Below, in pieces: positions 6,658 to 10,694 of a stretch of 10,694 bases of DNA. The translations under genes were made by a program, and so were the position numbers. The notes below the pieces were generated by a model. The model made no database searches and was not told the DNA's origin. It saw only the letters and a program-made list of their open reading frames with translations. This DNA comes from Bacteroidota bacterium (GTDB lineage: Bacteria; Bacteroidota; Bacteroidia; Bacteroidales; VadinHA17): contig DUOU01000100.1 in assembly GCA_012838685.1 (NCBI GenBank), positions 1-10,694 of the forward strand, in the 5' to 3' direction. Within the stretch, counting starts at the first letter, position 1; every line of letters starts with the position of its first letter.

Positions 6658-8262
6658 ATGAAGGCTGAACTTATTTTTGAAACCAGTTGGGAAGTATGTA
6701 ATAAGGTTGGCGGTATCCATACTGTCATATCCACAAAGGCTTTGAATATTGTCAACAAACTACACGATAATTATATATTGATAGGACCTGATGTCTGGAG
6801 GGAAGATGGGGTCAACCCGGAATTTCTTCAAGACGATTCGTTGTTCGCCGACTGGAAGGTGAAAGCAGCCCATGAGGGACTTTTTGTCAAAACGGGACGT
6901 TGGAACGTGGCGGGAAATCCTGTTGTGATTCTTTTTGATTTTACCCCTCTTTTCGGTTCCCAAAACGAGATATTCGCGAAACTGTGGGAGACTTATAAAC
7001 TCGACAGTATAACGGGACAGTGGGACTATGTTGAACCCGCTCTGTTTGGGTATGGAGCAGGCAAGCTTATTGAGAGTTTTACGCTCTTTTACAGGGAGCA
7101 CAACAATATAATAGCCCAGTTTCACGAGTGGATGACCGGAGCGGGCATATTATACCTTAAGAAACATGCCCCGTGGGTATCGACCTCCTTTACGACGCAC
7201 GCTACAGTTTTGGGGAGATGTATCGCAGGGAACAACAGACCCCTTTATGGGAAAATGAAGGAGTATATTCCCGCGCAGATAAGCCGGGAATTCAACATTG
7301 TAGCTAAACAAAGCCTTGAAAGGATATCCGCCCTTGAGACCGATGTCTTCACGACCGTAAGTGAAATAACCTCAAGAGAGTGTTCCCATTTTCTTGGTAA
7401 GGATGTGGATATTGTCACCCCTAACGGATTTGAGGATAATTTTGTACCTGACAAAGGTTCTTTTGATTATAAACGCGAAGCGGCCAGAGACAAATTGTTG
7501 TCCGTGGCCGAAGCTGTTTTGGGATATAAACTCCCAAAGGATTCACTTTTGATCGCCAACAGTGGCAGATATGAGTTCAGGAACAAGGGTTTGGATGTTT
7601 TTGTCGACTCTCTTGGAGAACTCTCAAGGGAAGAGGGAGTAAAAAAGGTGTGCGTGGCTTTTCTGCTTATCCCGGCATACCATAAGGGACCGCGGCAGGA
7701 TTTGGACAACAACTTGAATAGAAACGGAGAGGCTCCCGAATATGAGAGGTATCTTACCCATCATCTGCACTACCCGTCAAGTGACTCGATATTAAACGCG
7801 ATAAAGGCCAACAATCTTACAAATGACGAGGAGTCAAAGGTCAAAGTTATATTTGTCCCTTCATACCTGAACGGCGATGATGGGATATTCAATATGTCTT
7901 ATTACGATCTGCTTATAGGGTTCGATCTTACTGTCTTCCCCTCATATTATGAACCGTGGGGCTATACCCCGCTTGAAAGCTTGATGTTCCACATTCCTAC
8001 GGTTACAACATCCCTGGCAGGTTTTGGGATGTGGGTTCGCAACCATGTCAGAGCACCGGGAAATGGAGTAGCCGTTCTTGAGAGGAGTGATGATAACGCA
8101 TCTGAAGTCGCGAGCGGGATAAAGGATTTCATTGTCAAATTCGCTGAACTCGACGCCAAGGGTGTGAAGGAGGCGAGAGCCAAGGCACATGAGATATCCA
8201 GAATCGCTCTTTGGGATGTACTTGTTAAGAACTACTATAAAGCATATGATATAGCATTGGAG
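6658..8262 (+). other. GT3 glycogen synthase module of the fusion protein
   Basis: Residues 1 to about 535. The start ETSWEVCNKVGGIHTV (8-23) parallels the ETATEVANRVGGIY-type start of yeast and animal glycogen synthases. Further GT3 marks are FHEW (155-158, H156), FTTHATVLGR, TVSEIT and TPNGF, then GRYEFRNKG (303-311; R304 and K310 for donor phosphates), and FPSYYEPWGYTPLES with EX7E residues E432 and E440. GT3 enzymes characteristically use UDP-glucose, unlike the ADP-glucose-dependent GT5 GlgA. The C-terminal helix region has only scattered arginines (KEARAKAHEISRIALW) rather than the dense arginine cluster that binds glucose-6-phosphate in eukaryotic enzymes, so that allosteric control is probably absent. 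Module boundaries are approximate. Confidence 0.88.
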
Positions 8263-10694
8263 AACAGCTCTGAAAGGAGAAAAGAACCCCGTGGGTTCGT
8301 ACATCTGGCGGAAGCTGAGGATGTGGTAGCCAAAAAGCCACATCAGGTTCCCGTTTGGAAGGATATTTATATTCAGAGTGATGTACCGGAAAAACTTGCC
8401 GCCTTGAAGGAGTTGTCGGATAACCTCTGGTGGTCGTGGAACGAAGATGCCCAGGATCTTTTTAGGAGGATAGATCCCTCGATATGGGAGGCGGTAAAAT
8501 ATAATCCAAAACTGCTTCTGGAAAAGGTAGATTACAAGCGATTGATGGTTATGGCCGAAGATGGGGAGTTTCTGGCGAGTCTGGGCAGAGTGTATGATGA
8601 GTTTAAAGCATATATGGAACGCCCGAATCTGGAGGGGGAGCCACAAATTGCCTATTTCAGCATGGAATTCGGTATCCACCCTTCTCTGAAGATCTATTCG
8701 GGAGGGTTGGGAATACTTGCGGGCGACTATCTGAAGGAGTCAAGTGATTCAAATGTAGATATCATAGGTATAGGTCTGCTGTACAGATATGGTTATTTTA
8801 CCCAAAAACTTGGGTCAAAGGGCGAGCAGATAGCGGTATATGAAGCGGAAGATTTTTCAAGATTGCCGATCCACCCCGTAAAGGGAAGCGATGACAACCA
8901 ACTCACTATTTCCCTATCTTGGCCGGGAAGAGTCATCAAAATCCGTGTCTGGGTGGCTATGGTGGGAAAGGTAAAACTTTTCTTGCTGGATACCGACTTT
9001 GAGGAGAATACTCCCGAGGATCGTACCGTTACCCACCATCTTTATGGAGGAGATATCGAAAACAGGCTTAGACAGGAACTGGTACTGGGCATTGGTGGCA
9101 TGAGGGCATTGAGAGCAATGGGTATACAGCCTGATGTGTTCCATAGCAATGAGGGTCACTCGGCGTTTATCGGTTTTGAGAGACTGCATAGCCTTATGTC
9201 GGAAAAACACTTGAACTACTATGAGGCTCTTGAGGTTGTCAGAGCCTCGACATTGTTCACCACGCATACCCCTGTTCCGGCGGGTCATGATGCTTTTGAT
9301 GAGGAGTTGTTAAGAAAATATATTTCCGTATATCCAAGCCGACTCAATATTTCATGGGATGATCTGATGGCTCTTGGAAGATGCCCCAACGAAGCGGAGA
9401 GAAAATTCAATATGAGTTACCTAGCTACCAGGATGTCGCAGGAGGTTAACGGAGTCAGCCAACTCCACGGTGAAGTGAGCCAGAAAATGTTCAATAAACT
9501 GTGGCCGGGATATTTGTGGGAGGAACTCTTCGTAGGTTATGTTACCAACGGGGTACATCATCCCACATGGACAGCCTCGGAATGGAAGGAACTTTACAGG
9601 GATCTGAACGGAACCTCTAATTTCGACCAGACCAACAGGGCTCTGTGGGAGAGGCTCTATACGGTAAGCGATAAGAAGGTTTACGAGATCAAAAAGGGTC
9701 TGAAGAAAAAACTTTTCGACCATATCAGAAAAAGGTTGCAAACCGATATGATGAGCAAGCATGTTAGCCCGAGAACCCTTATCAATATAAGTACCCACCT
9801 TGATGAAAATGCGTTGACAATCGCGTTTGCCCGTAGATTCGCGACTTACAAGAGAGCATCACTGTTGTTCAGGGATCTCGACAGACTGGCCAGGATAGTC
9901 AACAATCCGGATCGACCGGTACAGTTTATCTATGCGGGAAAAGCGCACCCAAATGATGGGGGAGGACAGGATCTTATAAAGAGGATTTTTGAGATATCCC
10001 AAATGCCGGAATTTTCCGGAAAAATAATATTCCTTGAGAACTACGATATTGAACTTGCCAAATATATGGTGAGGGGCGTTGATGTATGGTTGAATACGCC
10101 AACCCGACCGCTGGAGGCTTCGGGAACAAGTGGAGAAAAAGCGGTAATGAACGGAACGATACATTTCAGTGTACTCGATGGATGGTGGGTTGAAGGTTAC
10201 AAGGCTTATGCCGGATGGGCCTTGCCAAAGAAGAGAACTTTTGAGAACCAGGAGCTTCAGAATGATGTCGATGCTGAAACTATCTACAATATGTTGGAGT
10301 ATGAGATTGTTCCCGCTTACTACTCTTTCAATGAGGAAAACGTTCCAACTGAATGGATGAGCTTTGTAAAAAACACAATGGTCAAGATTGCTCCCGAATT
10401 TACCATGAAAAGACAACTTGACGATTACCGCGAGAGGTATTACAACAAGCTTTTCAATAGAAGTAAATACCTTAATAACAACAACTTTAAGGTCGCTAAA
10501 GAACTGGCATTGTGGAAAAGGAACATGACGGACAGTTGGGACACCATTGAGGTTTTAAACCATAGTTTTGAAAAACCGGCGGACAACATCTATTTCTCGG
10601 GAAAATCTTATAAAGCTGAAATAGTCCTGGATGTCAAGGAAGTTCCGGTAGAATATGTGGGAGTAGAACTGATATTCACCAGTATGGACAAAAA
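6658..10694 (+). CDS. Fused GT3 glycogen synthase - GT35 alpha-glucan phosphorylase (3' end outside window)
   Basis: A single uninterrupted reading frame runs from the ATG at 6658 to the window end: 1345 full codons and no stop. An in-frame TAG lies immediately before the ATG (6655-6657), so the start cannot be further upstream. Residues 1 to about 535 are a eukaryote-type glycogen synthase (GT3). Residues about 580-1345 are a short-type (MalP/GlgP-like) alpha-glucan phosphorylase, and about 530-575 is a charged linker. No stop or obvious restart separates the halves, so one polypeptide with both activities is predicted, expected to be about 1400 residues when complete. It would extend alpha-1,4-glucan from a nucleotide glucose and shorten it with phosphate, releasing glucose-1-phosphate. 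It is cytoplasmic (no signal peptide), codirectional with the debranching, GT4 and GH57 genes but 141 nt behind them, so it may be read through or have its own promoter. Both family assignments are strong; that both halves are active is inferred from kept motifs. Confidence 0.93.
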   Translation, partial: MKAELIFETSWEVCNKVGGIHTVISTKALNIVNKLHDNYILIGPDVWREDGVNPEFLQDDSLFADWKVKAAHEGLFVKTGRWNVAGNPVVILFDFTPLFGSQNEIFAKLWETYKLDSITGQWDYVEPALFGYGAGKLIESFTLFYREHNNIIAQFHEWMTGAGILYLKKHAPWVSTSFTTHATVLGRCIAGNNRPLYGKMKEYIPAQISREFNIVAKQSLERISALETDVFTTVSEITSRECSHFLGKDVDIVTPNGFEDNFVPDKGSFDYKREAARDKLLSVAEAVLGYKLPKDSLLIANSGRYEFRNKGLDVFVDSLGELSREEGVKKVCVAFLLIPAYHKGPRQDLDNNLNRNGEAPEYERYLTHHLHYPSSDSILNAIKANNLTNDEESKVKVIFVPSYLNGDDGIFNMSYYDLLIGFDLTVFPSYYEPWGYTPLESLMFHIPTVTTSLAGFGMWVRNHVRAPGNGVAVLERSDDNASEVASGIKDFIVKFAELDAKGVKEARAKAHEISRIALWDVLVKNYYKAYDIALENSSERRKEPRGFVHLAEAEDVVAKKPHQVPVWKDIYIQSDVPEKLAALKELSDNLWWSWNEDAQDLFRRIDPSIWEAVKYNPKLLLEKVDYKRLMVMAEDGEFLASLGRVYDEFKAYMERPNLEGEPQIAYFSMEFGIHPSLKIYSGGLGILAGDYLKESSDSNVDIIGIGLLYRYGYFTQKLGSKGEQIAVYEAEDFSRLPIHPVKGSDDNQLTISLSWPGRVIKIRVWVAMVGKVKLFLLDTDFEENTPEDRTVTHHLYGGDIENRLRQELVLGIGGMRALRAMGIQPDVFHSNEGHSAFIGFERLHSLMSEKHLNYYEALEVVRASTLFTTHTPVPAGHDAFDEELLRKYISVYPSRLNISWDDLMALGRCPNEAERKFNMSYLATRMSQEVNGVSQLHGEVSQKMFNKLWPGYLWEELFVGYVTNGVHHPTWTASEWKELYRDLNGTSNFDQTNRALWERLYTVSDKKVYEIKKGLKKKLFDHIRKRLQTDMMSKHVSPRTLINISTHLDENALTIAFARRFATYKRASLLFRDLDRLARIVNNPDRPVQFIYAGKAHPNDGGGQDLIKRIFEISQMPEFSGKIIFLENYDIELAKYMVRGVDVWLNTPTRPLEASGTSGEKAVMNGTIHFSVLDGWWVEGYKAYAGWALPKKRTFENQELQNDVDAETIYNMLEYEIVPAYYSFNEENVPTEWMSFVKNTMVKIAPEFTMKRQLDDYRERYYNKLFNRSKYLNNNNFKVAKELALWKRNMTDSWDTIEVLNHSFEKPADNIYFSGKSYKAEIVLDVKEVPVEYVGVELIFTSMDK
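8390..10694 (+). other. GT35 alpha-glucan phosphorylase module of the fusion protein (C-terminus missing)
   Basis: Residues about 578 to the window end. It opens with a DUF3417-like segment, ELSDNLWWSWNEDA (585-598), the hallmark of short alpha-glucan phosphorylases. It then shows IAYFSMEFGI (664-673), YSGGLGILAGD (680-690), HSNEGHSAF (829-837), THTPVPAGHD (869-878), TNGVHHPTW, ARRFATYKR (1058-1066; phosphate-site R and K), YAGKAHP (1092-1098) and PLEASGTSGEKA (1151-1162). K1161 is the expected pyridoxal-phosphate lysine. The residue before it is Glu where relatives mostly have Met (GMKA). The final visible part is the beta-rich C-terminal region; perhaps 60-80 residues lie outside the window. 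Confidence 0.9.

Noticed and set aside
7942..8679. 245-codon minus-strand open frame
   Set aside because: It lies wholly opposite the fusion gene, whose plus-strand frame carries clear GT3/GT35 motifs; the minus-strand translation has no recognisable domain.
9859..10416. 185-codon minus-strand open frame
   Set aside because: Opposite the phosphorylase catalytic core including the pyridoxal-phosphate motif; best explained as a shadow frame.
1..10694. CRISPR arrays, tRNA/rRNA genes, insertion sequences, phage or defence genes
   Set aside because: No regularly spaced repeats, tRNA-like cloverleaf, transposase motifs or defence domains were seen on either strand; nearly all of the window is accounted for by the six genes.

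Overview
This window looks like a chromosomal piece of a member of the Bacteroidetes, probably Bacteroidales. The evidence is the gene content, the near absence of Shine-Dalgarno sequences, the AT-rich spacers, a perfect TAnnTTTG-type -7 box, and lipoproteins of the DUF4369/TlpA style that are abundant in that group. A closer placement (for example Dysgonomonadaceae or Porphyromonadaceae) would be a guess.

Left part (1-1403, minus strand): two consecutive lipoprotein genes read leftward. The first is cut by the window edge. The second is a complete TlpA/ResA-like thioredoxin-fold lipoprotein whose first active-site cysteine is replaced by arginine (WRPPC instead of WCxPC). Positions 1404-1629 form a divergent spacer with candidate Bacteroidetes-type promoters for both directions.

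Right part (1630-10694, plus strand): four co-directional genes of storage-glucan (glycogen) metabolism. They are a GH133-type amylo-alpha-1,6-glucosidase (debranching enzyme), a GT4-like glycosyltransferase with a starch-synthase-like N-terminus, a GH57 alpha-glucan hydrolase or transferase with an unusual coiled coil and Lys/Ala-rich repetitive tail, and a very long open frame that runs off the right edge. The first three are 11-13 nt apart and almost certainly one transcript. The fourth follows after a 141-nt AT-rich spacer with inverted repeats.

The long frame encodes a single-chain fusion of a eukaryote-type (GT3) glycogen synthase and a GT35 alpha-glucan phosphorylase. It therefore joins the enzyme that should extend alpha-1,4-glucan from a nucleotide sugar with the one that shortens it by phosphorolysis. 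Together the cluster covers chain extension (GT3, perhaps GT4), phosphorolysis (GT35), removal of branch stubs (GH133) and endo/exo-cleavage or rearrangement (GH57). No classical GlgB branching enzyme or GlgC ADP-glucose pyrophosphorylase is visible here. The GT3 type suggests UDP-glucose as donor.

I see no RNA genes, mobile elements, CRISPR arrays or phage genes. The most notable items are the GT3-GT35 fusion, the histone-H1-like tail on the GH57 enzyme, the Cys-to-Arg change in the TlpA-like protein, and the inverted-repeat cluster in front of the fusion gene.
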